Source: Planctomycetota bacterium (GTDB lineage: Bacteria > Planctomycetota > PLA2 > JAEUHO01). From it: a DNA stretch of 64,000 bases. The notes below the pieces were generated by a model. The model saw only the letters and a list, made by a program, of their open reading frames with translations. It was not told where the DNA came from and made no database searches. The stretch lies in assembly GCA_020851795.1 (NCBI GenBank), contig JADZCA010000084.1:38409-102408 (forward strand), given 5' to 3'. A program made the translations under genes and the position numbers. Of the stretch, positions 1 to 7,815 are shown piece by piece. Numbering within the stretch: position 1 is the stretch's first letter; every line of letters starts with the position of its first letter.

Positions 1-379
1 GCTGGGGGAGAGGTGCGGCGGACGACGCGTGCCGACCTCCGGTGGTCCCCGGTTCCCGGAGCGGGCTAGACCCGGTTGGCGTGCAGCCGACGGCGAACCC
101 TCGGGACCCCCGACTCGCCGAGAGGTGGCCCTGATGGAAGCGGGCACGACCTCGCGCGGCGGGCTCGGGCGGCTACCGGTCCGTTCAACGCTCCGGCCGC
201 CTCCGCCCCTCAACGGTCGCGGTCCGCCCCCGCCGCACCCGTCCGCCGCGGCGGGCGGCGCCTCGACCTTCGCGCGCCGTCGCTCGCGCTCACGCTCCGC
301 GCCCGCCGACGCCGCCCCGGGGCCCGCTCCGTGCGCTCGGGCGCCCACGCTCCGCGGGGCACCCTCCGCCTCCGCCCGT
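1..379. other. Stretch without a recognisable gene
   Basis: No convincing gene was found. Open frames here give Arg/Pro/Ala-rich translations with no motif, which is what random sequence of this GC content produces. No tRNA-like T-arm (TTCGA core) or rRNA segment is visible. The stretch lies beyond the 3' end of the carboxylase gene and could be the 3' part of an intergenic region that continues outside the window. Confidence 0.4.
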
Positions 380-416
380 TGAACGGGGATCCCGCGCCGC
401 GCGGGATCCCCGTTCA
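380..416 (-). terminator. Perfect 18-bp palindrome at the 3' end of pccB
   Basis: An 18-bp perfect inverted repeat (380-397 with 399-416, one central base) begins exactly at the TGA stop codon of the carboxylase gene on the minus strand. It can fold into a very stable hairpin and probably ends transcription or protects the 3' end. No T-run follows on the minus strand, so a classical intrinsic terminator is not fully matched. Confidence 0.55.
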
Positions 417-1970
417 GAGGGGGATGTTCCCGTGCTTCTTCGGCGGGTTGCGGTCGCGCTTGGTCGAGAGGTAGGAGAGCGCCGCGATCAGGCGCGGCCG
501 CGTCTGCTTCGGCTCGATCACGTCGTCGAGGTAGCCCATCTCCGCCGCGACGTAGGGGTTGGCGAAGCGCGCCCGGTACTCCGCCGTCTTCTGCGCCTCG
601 GCGGCGGCGGCGTCTTTCGCCTGCGAGATCTCCTTCTTGAAGATGATCTCGACCGCGCCCTTGGCGCCCATCACCGCGACCTCGGCCGACGGCCAGCCGA
701 CGTTCCAGTCGCCGCGGATGTGCTTGCTCGCCATGACGTCGTAGGCGCCGCCGTAGGCCTTGCGCGTGATCACGGTCAGCTTGGGCACCGTCGCCTCGCA
801 GTACGCGTAGAGGAGCTTGGCGCCGTTCTTGATGATCCCGTTCCACTCCTGGTCGGTGCCGGGGAGGAAGCCGGGGACATCCTCGAAGGTCACGAGGGGG
901 ACGTTGAACGCGTCGCAGAAGCGCACGAAGCGCGCGGCCTTCGTCGAGGCGTGGTTGTCGAGGCACCCCGCGAGCACCTGCGGCTGGTTGGCCACCACGC
1001 CGACCGGGCGGCCGTTGAGCCGCGCGAAGCCGACGACGATGTTCTCCGCGAACGACTCGTGCACCTCGAGGAAGTCGCCGTCGTCCACCACCAGCCGCAC
1101 GACCTCCTTGATGTCGTAGGGCTTGTTGGGGTCGGCCGGGACGATCGCGTTGAGGCGCTCCTCGACGCGGTTGGGGTCGTCGGTGGGGACCTTGACCGGC
1201 GGCGACTCCGCGTTGTTCTGGGGCAGGAACGACAGCAGGCGCTTGAGCAGCGCGACCGCCGCCGCGTCGTCGGGCGCGCGGAAGTGCGCGACGCCCGACT
1301 TCGTCGCGTGGGCCGACGCGCCGCCGAGGTCCTCCGAGGAGACCTCCTCGTGCGTCACCGTCTTCACGACGTTGGGACCCGTCACGAACATGTACGACGT
1401 GCCCTCGACCATCACGATGAAGTCGGTGATCGCCGGCGAGTAGACCGCCCCGCCCGCGCACGGGCCCATGACGGCGGACAGTTGCGGGACGACGCCCGAG
1501 CACAGCGTGTTGCGCAGGAAGATCTCGGCGTAGCCGCCCAGCGAGACCACGCCCTCCTGGATGCGCGCGCCGCCGGAGTCGTTGAGGCCGACGACCGGCA
1601 CGCCCGTCTTGAGCGCGAGGTCCATCAGCTTGCAGATCTTCTCGGCGTTCGCCCCCGACAGCGACCCGCCGAACACCGTGAAGTCCTGTGCGAACACCGC
1701 GGTGGGCCGCCCGTCCACGCGGCAGAACCCCGCGACGACGCCGTCGCCGGGCACGACCTTGTCGTCCATGCCGAAGTCGCGGCAGCGGTGCGTCTTGAAC
1801 GGGTCGAGCTCCTCGAAGGTCCCGCGGTCGGCGAACAGGTCGATCCGCTCGCGCGCGGTCAGCTTGCCCCGCTCGTGCTGCTTGCGGATCGCGTCCGCGC
1901 CGCCTCCGAGCATCGCGGCCTCGCGGCGCGCTCGGAGCTCCTCGATCCGGGGGTCTTCGGCCTGGCTCAT
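414..1970 (-). CDS. pccB: Propionyl-CoA carboxylase beta subunit (carboxyltransferase)
   Basis: Cytoplasmic carboxyltransferase subunit of a biotin-dependent acyl-CoA carboxylase; it moves the carboxyl group from carboxybiotin to propionyl-CoA, giving methylmalonyl-CoA. The 518-residue product is full length. Visible marks are KLTARERID (36-44), GGARIQEGV (133-141), FVTGPNVVK (195-203), VPGFLPG (365-371) and RKAYGGAY (403-410). The segment GDWNVGWP starting at 420 resembles PccB, and an Asp at this place is linked in the family to propionyl-CoA preference; the substrate call is therefore inference from motif. ATG at 1970 gives the family N-terminus; the frame stays open upstream only as Arg-rich noise. 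The biotin carboxylase/carrier subunit is not in the window. Epimerase (47347) and mutase (52707) would take the product to succinyl-CoA. Confidence 0.93.
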   Translation of the reverse strand: MSQAEDPRIEELRARREAAMLGGGADAIRKQHERGKLTARERIDLFADRGTFEELDPFKTHRCRDFGMDDKVVPGDGVVAGFCRVDGRPTAVFAQDFTVFGGSLSGANAEKICKLMDLALKTGVPVVGLNDSGGARIQEGVVSLGGYAEIFLRNTLCSGVVPQLSAVMGPCAGGAVYSPAITDFIVMVEGTSYMFVTGPNVVKTVTHEEVSSEDLGGASAHATKSGVAHFRAPDDAAAVALLKRLLSFLPQNNAESPPVKVPTDDPNRVEERLNAIVPADPNKPYDIKEVVRLVVDDGDFLEVHESFAENIVVGFARLNGRPVGVVANQPQVLAGCLDNHASTKAARFVRFCDAFNVPLVTFEDVPGFLPGTDQEWNGIIKNGAKLLYAYCEATVPKLTVITRKAYGGAYDVMASKHIRGDWNVGWPSAEVAVMGAKGAVEIIFKKEISQAKDAAAAEAQKTAEYRARFANPYVAAEMGYLDDVIEPKQTRPRLIAALSYLSTKRDRNPPKKHGNIPL

Positions 1971-2052
1971 GCGGCGGATCCTAACGATCCCCCGGTCCCG
2001 CGCGTCATCCCGGTGGGGGACTGCGCCGTCGGTCGGCCGCCCACCCGCCGAG

Positions 2053-2124
2053 TTCACGAGCCGACGAGGTCGGGGCGGCGGCTTGCGCCCGGGCGTGGCG
2101 CAGGGCCCGTCGGCGATCCGATGC
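2053..2124 (+). repeat. Dispersed noncoding repeat, copy 1
   Basis: This 72-bp stretch matches 41604-41675 without gaps at 60 of 72 positions, the first 25 bases being identical. It contains a short hairpin CCGAC-GAG-GTCGG. Mismatches fall on all three codon positions in the only frame with conserved translation, so it is not protein coding. Both copies lie in the same orientation between a minus-strand gene start on the left and a plus-strand gene start on the right. Function unknown: regulator site, structured RNA or small mobile element are all possible. Confidence 0.6.
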
Positions 2125-2169
2125 GCTTCGCGGCGCGTCGCCCGCTCCGCGGCGTGGTGCCCGACACGG

Positions 2170-2185
2170 TACGATCCCCGCGGAG
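2170..2185 (+). promoter_or_regulatory. -10 hexamer and ribosome binding site for the 2193 lipoprotein gene
   Basis: TACGAT (2170-2175) is a TAnnnT -10 element. GGAG at 2182-2185 lies 7 nt before the GTG at 2193 and supports that start over an in-frame upstream ATG at 2121. No clear -35 is seen. Confidence 0.45.
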
Positions 2186-2192
2186 ACGACCG

Positions 2193-3296
2193 GTGCGCGC
2201 GTTCGGTCCTGCCCCCCTCCGCACGCCTCTCTCGGCCCTCGTCGCGATGGCGCTCGTCGGCTGCGGGCGCGACGGCGCGGGCCCCGGGGCGCCGGCGGCG
2301 CCGACGCCGGTCGCGGTCCCGCCCGAGCCCGCGCCCCCTGCGGAGCCGCCGGCGGCGCCCGACGCCACGCCCGTGGTCGCGCCCACTCCGGTGTCCCCCG
2401 TCCGCGCCGCCCGGCTCCCGACGCCGATCCCGACGAGCCTGCCGGAGCCGGAGGCGCTGTCGGAGGCCAGTCGCACCGCCTACGAGCTCGCGCGCACGCA
2501 CGGGAAGCCGCTCCTCGCCGTCCTGTCGCCCGCGTCGGTGGAGGAGCGGCGTCGTCGCGCGCGCCTCTTCGAGCAGCTGCTGCGGCCCCCGTCGATCCGC
2601 GCCGTCTTGGCGCTCGCCGACGTCGCGTTCGTCCCCGAGGCCGACGCGGTGGCCTTCGGCCTGCCGTCGGAGGCGGTCCCGATCGCGTTCGGCGTCCTCG
2701 TCGAGACCGACGGGAGCGGGCACCGACCCACCGCGCTCCCGGTCGCGAACGTCCTGCGCGTGCACGCGGCGGAGATGTCGACGTCCCCGTTGCCGTCCGT
2801 GGACGACGGCATCGAGGTCCTCGAGCGGCTGGAGCGGTCGGAGCTGGACGCCCTGTTCCGCGACCGCGGGCGGACTCGCTTCGACGGGGTGGACCTGCAG
2901 GCGGCCACGGACGCGTTCTACCTGTTCCTGTCCACCGTCCGGGAGGCGATCGTCGGCCCGCACCTCGCGCGGCGCGTGGCCGCGGCGCGACAGGTCGAGT
3001 CGAGGGACGCCGCCGACGGGGCGGTGTCCGCGGTCGAGCGCGGCATCCGCCTGCACCCCGAGGACGCCCATCGCCTCGCGGCGATCGTCTACGCCGCCGG
3101 CCTCGCTCGACCGAAGGAGCAGGCTGCGACGATCGACCTCCTCGCCCGTGCCGCGGCGTACCACCTCCTCTACGCCGACCCGCCCGGGGCACGGTGGGTG
3201 GGGCGCGTGCGGCACGGTCCCACCGACTGGTGCGGCACGCCCCACTCGCGCGAGTCGTCGCCGATGCTCGTGCTCCTCCCCCCGGAGGGCGCGTGA
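2193..3296 (+). CDS. Lipoprotein of unknown function, paralogue of the gene at 4208
   Basis: Predicted outer-membrane or periplasmic lipoprotein of 367 residues. A short signal peptide ends in the lipobox LVGC with the lipidated Cys at 24, followed by a Pro/Ala linker to about residue 80. The body starts with a GKPLLAVL segment like the first strand of thioredoxin folds, but no CxxC follows, so a redox role is not supported. The C-terminus carries PPGARW and DWCGTP, both shared with the paralogue at 4208 (body roughly 40 percent similar). GTG 2193 is preferred because GGAG lies 7 nt upstream. The stop overlaps the start of the next gene by 4 bases (GTGA), so the two are translationally coupled. 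No family name is recognised. Confidence 0.8.
   Translation: MRAFGPAPLRTPLSALVAMALVGCGRDGAGPGAPAAPTPVAVPPEPAPPAEPPAAPDATPVVAPTPVSPVRAARLPTPIPTSLPEPEALSEASRTAYELARTHGKPLLAVLSPASVEERRRRARLFEQLLRPPSIRAVLALADVAFVPEADAVAFGLPSEAVPIAFGVLVETDGSGHRPTALPVANVLRVHAAEMSTSPLPSVDDGIEVLERLERSELDALFRDRGRTRFDGVDLQAATDAFYLFLSTVREAIVGPHLARRVAAARQVESRDAADGAVSAVERGIRLHPEDAHRLAAIVYAAGLARPKEQAATIDLLARAAAYHLLYADPPGARWVGRVRHGPTDWCGTPHSRESSPMLVLLPPEGA
2221..2352 (+). repeat. Near-identical 132-bp leader repeat, copy 1
   Basis: Encodes the signal peptide and Pro-rich linker of the 2193 lipoprotein. It matches 4245-4376 at 130 of 132 positions (differences at 2257 and 2299), while the rest of the two genes has diverged to roughly 40 percent protein similarity. 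Confidence 0.9.
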
Positions 3297-4171
3297 AGCT
3301 CGTCGCGGTCGCGTGCGCGGGGGAGGACGTGGACGTCGTCGAGCGGAGCGTGCGCTGGCACCTCGCGTCGGGCGTCGCGCACGTCGTGGTCGCCGACGCC
3401 AAGACCGCCGACGGCACGCGCGACGTGCTCGCCGACCTCGCGCGCACCGAGCCCGTCACCGTCCTCGACGACCCGGACCCCGCGTACCGTCCCGGCGACC
3501 GTTGGACGCGCGCGTGCGAGCGCGCGTTCGACGCCCTGCGGCCGACGTGGATCCTCCCCTTCGAGCTCGGGGCGCTCTGGACCCTGCCCGCGTCGCTCCC
3601 GCGCATCGGCGAGCCGGTCCTGACGACGACGGTGCTCGACCACGTCTGCACGACGCTCGACGACGAGGGCGACCCCAACCCGTTCACCCGTCTCCGGTGG
3701 CGGCGACCGCCGTCGGGCCGCGGCGCGCTCGTCCGCTGGCGCCGCGGGTACGCGTTGTCCGACGCGGCCGACGCCGTGCGCGGGCCGCGGGGCGAGCCGT
3801 TGACCGCGCGGGCCCACGACGGCCTCGTCCTCCGTCGCTTCCGCGCGCGCTCCGCGGCGCAGTGGGTTCGCGCCTCGCGCGCCGCCGCGGCAGCGCTGCT
3901 CGCGTCGGCGCGCGTGCTCGGGGCGCGCGCGGCCGAGGACGCGCGCCGCGCGCTCGAGCGGATCGACGCCGACCCGTCCCGCCTCGAGGCCGCGTTCCGC
4001 GGCGATCACGTCGTCTCCCCCGGCGCTCCGCTCGCGCTCGACCCGGTCGCGTGGCCCGCCGCGCTCGACGTGCGTCACCCGCGCTCGCCCGGTGCCCCGC
4101 CGCCCGTCGTCGCTGCGCCCGAGGGGGCCCCGGCTCCGGACGCCCCCGCGCCCGCGCCATCGAACGGGTGA
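3293..4171 (+). CDS. Glycosyltransferase family 2-like protein
   Basis: A 292-residue protein whose N-terminal half resembles the short GT2 group (Glyco_tranf_2_4 type): a strand KLVAVACAGED, a helix with VRWHLASGVAHVVV, then ADAKTADGT (34-42) in the place of the usual DNxSxDGT nucleotide-sugar loop. The usual second Asp and His positions are hard to place, so activity is uncertain. The C-terminal third is Ala/Arg-rich helix and a Pro-rich tail. GTG 3293 overlaps the preceding stop by 4 bases, so it is coupled to the lipoprotein gene; the paralogous lipoprotein follows at 4208. Probable role is in cell-surface glycan assembly, but this is inference. Confidence 0.65.
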   Translation: MKLVAVACAGEDVDVVERSVRWHLASGVAHVVVADAKTADGTRDVLADLARTEPVTVLDDPDPAYRPGDRWTRACERAFDALRPTWILPFELGALWTLPASLPRIGEPVLTTTVLDHVCTTLDDEGDPNPFTRLRWRRPPSGRGALVRWRRGYALSDAADAVRGPRGEPLTARAHDGLVLRRFRARSAAQWVRASRAAAAALLASARVLGARAAEDARRALERIDADPSRLEAAFRGDHVVSPGAPLALDPVAWPAALDVRHPRSPGAPPPVVAAPEGAPAPDAPAPAPSNG

Positions 4172-4207
4172 ACCCGTCCCGTTCGCGGACGTTTCCCCCG
4201 ATGGAGC

Positions 4208-5347
4208 GTGACCCCGCCCCGCCCGTCCTTGGTGCTCCCACGACGCACGCCTCTCTCGGCCCTCGTCGCGATGGCGCTCGCCGGCTGCGGGCGCGACGGC
4301 GCGGGCCCCGGGGCGCCGGCGGAGCCGACGCCGGTCGCGGTCCCGCCCGAGCCCGCGCCCCCTGCGGAGCCGCCGGACACCCTCGACCCTGAAGCGCCCT
4401 TCCCCGGCGATCCCGACTTCGAGCCGCAGCCATTGCCCGCGGACCCACCGCCCGTGGACGAGCCGCCGACGTCGCCGACTCCGATGGACGCGCCGCGACC
4501 GGGTTCGCTGTCGCGCGCGGGCCGGGAGGCCTACGAGGTCGCCCGGCGCGCGGGGAAGCCGCTGCTCGCGGTGCTCGCGCCCGTCGGCCCTCGCGCGAGA
4601 CGTGAGCGCGCCGGTGTCCTCGGTGCGCTCCTGCGCCGTCGAGAGAGCCTCCCGGTGCTGGCGTTGGTCGAGGTCGCGTGCGTGCCCGCGGCGGACGCGA
4701 GCGCGCTGGGCGTCCCCGCGGGCCTCGACGCGATGCCGTTCGCCGTGCTGGTGGAGACCGACGGACGCGAGCCCCGAGGCGTCGCACTCTCGCTGCCTCT
4801 CTCCCTGCGTCGCGCCGTCCGCGACGGATTGCTCGACGACCCGGAGAGGTTCGACGACGCCTCCGACGACCGTGGACATCCGTCGCGGGCGCCGCTCGCG
4901 GCGCCGTCGAAGCGCGCCGACCGGCACGTCGTGGTCGCGCGGGCTCGCGCGCGCGCTGCGTTCGCGCGGCTCGCGTCGGCGCTCGAGGCGGCCGTGGTCG
5001 GCACCCAGCTGCCGCGCCGGGTCGCGGCATCGGTCGCCGTCGTTTCCCCTGCCCGGGCCGAGGGCTTCTCGGCCGCCGTCCGGCGGGGGATCGGGCTCGC
5101 CCCCGAAGTCGCGGACGAGGCGGCGGCGGTCATCCGGGCCGCGGGCGACGCGGCGCCGGACCGGCGGGCCTTCGCCGATCGGTTGCTCGCCGCCGCCGCA
5201 GGTCGTCGGCTGCTGGAGCAGCCGCCTCCCGGGGCGCGATGGGGGGGCGAACCGGAGCCGTTCGGCGACGGGTCTTGGTGCGGGACGCCCTTCGCCGACG
5301 AGCCGCCGGTCGCGCCGCGGCTGCACATCCTCCCTCCCGTGCCCTGA
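4208..5347 (+). CDS. Lipoprotein of unknown function, paralogue of the gene at 2193
   Basis: A 379-residue lipoprotein with lipobox ALAGC (Cys 27 from this start) and an acidic/Pro-rich linker to about residue 100. The body aligns with the 2193 product: GKPLLAVLAP, a VETDG strand, an AVVGTQLPRRVAA helix, then PPGARW and SWCGTP near the end. No catalytic motif is visible and the family is not recognised. GTG 4208 has GGAG only one base away, so GTG 4232, which also gives a good signal peptide, is a real alternative start. It lies 36 bp after the glycosyltransferase gene and probably shares its transcript. The first 132 bp of the leader and linker region are almost identical to those of the upstream paralogue. 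Confidence 0.78.
   Translation: MTPPRPSLVLPRRTPLSALVAMALAGCGRDGAGPGAPAEPTPVAVPPEPAPPAEPPDTLDPEAPFPGDPDFEPQPLPADPPPVDEPPTSPTPMDAPRPGSLSRAGREAYEVARRAGKPLLAVLAPVGPRARRERAGVLGALLRRRESLPVLALVEVACVPAADASALGVPAGLDAMPFAVLVETDGREPRGVALSLPLSLRRAVRDGLLDDPERFDDASDDRGHPSRAPLAAPSKRADRHVVVARARARAAFARLASALEAAVVGTQLPRRVAASVAVVSPARAEGFSAAVRRGIGLAPEVADEAAAVIRAAGDAAPDRRAFADRLLAAAAGRRLLEQPPPGARWGGEPEPFGDGSWCGTPFADEPPVAPRLHILPPVP
4245..4376 (+). repeat. Near-identical 132-bp leader repeat, copy 2
   Basis: Second copy of the leader/linker segment, 130 of 132 bases identical to 2221-2352 (differences at 4281 and 4323). Identity stops abruptly at 4376 and does not extend upstream of 4245. Confidence 0.9.
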
Positions 5348-5412
5348 CGCCGTGTCGGGGACACCCGATTGCCCCCCGGGGGGGCCGCTGAAACCGCGCG
5401 TGCCGCGCGCGG

Positions 5413-5445
5413 TACGCTCCGTCGGCCCCCGGAGCCCCCCCGATC
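5413..5445 (+). promoter_or_regulatory. Promoter, RBS and possible ATC start for the DUF1592 gene
   Basis: TACGCT (5413-5418) fits the TAnnnT -10 form seen before other genes here. GGAG (5431-5434) lies 8 nt before an in-frame ATC (5443-5445). Translation from this ATC would supply the Arg-containing n-region that is missing when the GTG at 5521 is used. No ATG, GTG or TTG exists in frame between the stop at 5389 and 5521. Confidence 0.4.
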
Positions 5446-5520
5446 CCGCCCGCCCGTCCTCGCTCTCCGTCCGTCGCGCGCCGGTGGGGCGCCGCCGCGG
5501 CCGTCGCCGTCGCGGCGGCC

Positions 5521-7815
5521 GTGCTCGGGGTCGCCGCCTCGCGCGCGGAGCCGCCGGCGCCGGCCGGGGCGCCGACCTTCGCGCACGACGTGGTGCCGCT
5601 GTTCGCGGGCTTCTGCGCGCCGTGCCACGGCGGCGCGTCGAAGGTCGCGCCCGACCTCCGCGTCCTCGCCGACGAGGCGTCGGTGTCCGCCCACGCCGAC
5701 GCGTGGCAGCGGGCCGTCGCGCGCGTGCGCGCGGGCACGATGCCGCCCAAGGGCGCGCTCGCGCCGCCGCGGGCCGCGGTCGCGCGGCTGGCGGCGTGGG
5801 CCGAGGCGACGTGGCCCGCCCCCGTGGTCGCCCCGGGCCCCGCGTTCCCCGGCGACCCCGGCCGCGTCACGATGCGACGCCTCAACCGCACCGAGTACCA
5901 CCGCAGCGTCGCGGACCTGCTCGGCGTGGACGAGCGCGAGAGCGAGCGGTTCCCCGCCGACGACGTCGGCGCGGGCTTCGACCGCACCGGCGACGTGCTC
6001 GCGACGACGCCGCTGCTCGTCGAGCGGTGGGCCGAGGCCGCGGCGCGCATCGCCGAGCAGGCGGTCGTCGTCGAGGACGGGGCCCGGCCCGCCGTGCGAC
6101 GGTTCGAGGCCGAGGCGATGGCGTGCTCGCTCAAGGACTCGGCGCGCGGCGGCGTGCGGGTCCTCTACACGAACGGCGAGGTGCGCGCCGACGTGGCGCT
6201 GCCGCGCGACGGCGAGTACCTCGTCCGTGCGCGGGTCGCGGCGCAGCAGGCGGGCCCCGAGCCCGCGCAGGTGCTGGTCGCCTTCGACGGCAAGGGCGCG
6301 CGCCTCGCCGACGTGAAGGCCGAGGAGCCCGCCTTCGAGGTCGTCGAGGCGCGCGTGCAGGCGGGGGCGGGCTCGCGCCGCGTCGTGGCCGCGTTCCCCA
6401 ACGACTTCTGGGACCCCAAGCACGCCGACCCCAGGCGGCGCGACCGCAACCTCGTCGTGGACTGGGTGGAGGTCGTCGGCCCGGTGGACGCGCCGCCCCC
6501 GCCCCCCGCGTCGCACGTGCGCATCTTCCGCGACGACCCCGGCGGCGACGACGTCGCGCGGCGAGCGCGCCGCGTCGTCGGGCCGCTGGCCACGCGCGCG
6601 TTCCGACGGCCGCTCGCGCCGGGCGAGCTCGACCCGCTCGTCGCGCTGGTCACCGAGGCCGTCGCCGACGGCGAGCCGTTCGCGCAGGGCGTGCGGTACG
6701 CGGTCGAGGCGATCCTGTCGTCGCCGCGCTTCCTGTTCCACGTCGAGGCGCTCGCGCGCCCCGACGACCCGACCGCGGTCGTCGCGCTCGACGACTTCGC
6801 CTACGCCGCGCGGCTCGCGTCGTTCCTGTGGAGCAGCCTGCCCGACGCCGAGCTGACGGCCGCGGCCACCCGCGGCGGCCTCGCGGCCGACCCCACCGCG
6901 CAGGTGCGGCGGATGCTCGCCGACCCGCGCGCGAGCGCGCTCAGCGACGGCTTCGCCGAGCAGTGGCTGACGCTGCGGCGGCTGGCGAGCGCGGCCCCCG
7001 ACCCGGCGCGCTTCCCGACGGTGGACGCGCGGCTGCGCGAGGACATGCGCCGCGAGACGCTGATGGTGTTCTCGACCTTCGTCGCCGAGGACCGCAGCGT
7101 GCTCGAGCTCGCCGACGCGCGGTGGACGTGGCTCAACGACCGGCTCGCGCGCCACTACGGCCTCGAGGGCGTCGAGGGCGACTGGTTCCGGCGCGTGCCG
7201 CTCGACGGGACGACGCGCGGCGGGATCCTGACGCACGCGAGCGTGCTGCTCGTCACGTCGTACCCGACGCGCACGTCGCCCGTGAAGCGCGGCAAGTGGC
7301 TGCTCGAGCAGGTCCTCGGGCAGAGCGTGCCCCCGCCGCCGCCCGGGGCGGGCGACCTCCCCGACACGCCGGACGCGCGCCGTGCGGCCACGGTGCGCGA
7401 GCGCCTCGAGCGCCACCGCCGCGACCCGGCGTGCGCGGCGTGCCACGTGCGGATGGACCCGCTCGGGTTCGCGCTCGAGGGCTACGACGCGGTGGGGGCG
7501 TGGCGCACGCTCGACGACGGGCGGCCGGTGGACACGGCGGGCGCGCTGCCCGACGGCCGCGCGGTGGACGGGCCCGCGGCGCTGCGCGCGCTGGTGCGGG
7601 CCGACCCGGGCTTCCCGCGGGGGTTCGCCGCGCAGCTGCTGACCTACGCGCTCGGACGGCCGCTCTCCGACGCCGACGCCGGCTTCGTGGACGCGATCGT
7701 CGAGCGGGCCCGCGCGCGCGAGTACCGTGTGTCGGCCTTCGTCGAGGGGGTCGCGGCGAGCGACCCCTTCCGCCGGGCCCGCGGCGACGCGTCGCGCGCA
7801 GGAGCGTCGAGATGA
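5521..7815 (+). CDS. Secreted DUF1587/DUF1592/DUF1588/DUF1585 cytochrome-like protein
   Basis: Large exported protein of the group abundant in Planctomycetes and Myxobacteria. A PSCyt1-like segment holds CAPCH (32-36 from the GTG), followed by RLNRTEY (120-126, DUF1587), the DUF1592 region with the FLWSSLPDAEL stretch, a DUF1588 region with a second CAACH motif and DPLGFALEGYD, and a C-terminal DUF1585 part ending in VAASDPFRRA. These proteins are thought to work in the cell envelope with DUF1552 partners, but their reaction is unknown. From GTG 5521 the product has 764 residues and a truncated signal peptide. The frame upstream encodes SVARRWGAAAAVAV, a good n- and h-region, so translation probably begins earlier, perhaps at ATC 5443. 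The next gene overlaps by 4 bases. Confidence 0.88.
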   Translation: MLGVAASRAEPPAPAGAPTFAHDVVPLFAGFCAPCHGGASKVAPDLRVLADEASVSAHADAWQRAVARVRAGTMPPKGALAPPRAAVARLAAWAEATWPAPVVAPGPAFPGDPGRVTMRRLNRTEYHRSVADLLGVDERESERFPADDVGAGFDRTGDVLATTPLLVERWAEAAARIAEQAVVVEDGARPAVRRFEAEAMACSLKDSARGGVRVLYTNGEVRADVALPRDGEYLVRARVAAQQAGPEPAQVLVAFDGKGARLADVKAEEPAFEVVEARVQAGAGSRRVVAAFPNDFWDPKHADPRRRDRNLVVDWVEVVGPVDAPPPPPASHVRIFRDDPGGDDVARRARRVVGPLATRAFRRPLAPGELDPLVALVTEAVADGEPFAQGVRYAVEAILSSPRFLFHVEALARPDDPTAVVALDDFAYAARLASFLWSSLPDAELTAAATRGGLAADPTAQVRRMLADPRASALSDGFAEQWLTLRRLASAAPDPARFPTVDARLREDMRRETLMVFSTFVAEDRSVLELADARWTWLNDRLARHYGLEGVEGDWFRRVPLDGTTRGGILTHASVLLVTSYPTRTSPVKRGKWLLEQVLGQSVPPPPPGAGDLPDTPDARRAATVRERLERHRRDPACAACHVRMDPLGFALEGYDAVGAWRTLDDGRPVDTAGALPDGRAVDGPAALRALVRADPGFPRGFAAQLLTYALGRPLSDADAGFVDAIVERARAREYRVSAFVEGVAASDPFRRARGDASRAGASR

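Noticed and set aside
29..474. Two overlapping plus-strand frames at the left edge
   Set aside because: Low-complexity Arg/Pro/Ala translations without motif, and one overlaps the 3' end of pccB; no RBS or promoter.
1971..3245. N-terminal extension of pccB by more than 400 residues
   Set aside because: The extension is Arg-rich noise antisense to a real lipoprotein gene; the family N-terminus begins at ATG 1970.
2193..5347. Thioredoxin activity for the two paralogous lipoproteins
   Set aside because: GKPLLAVL resembles the first strand of thioredoxin-like domains, but no CxxC, SxxC or UxxC follows.
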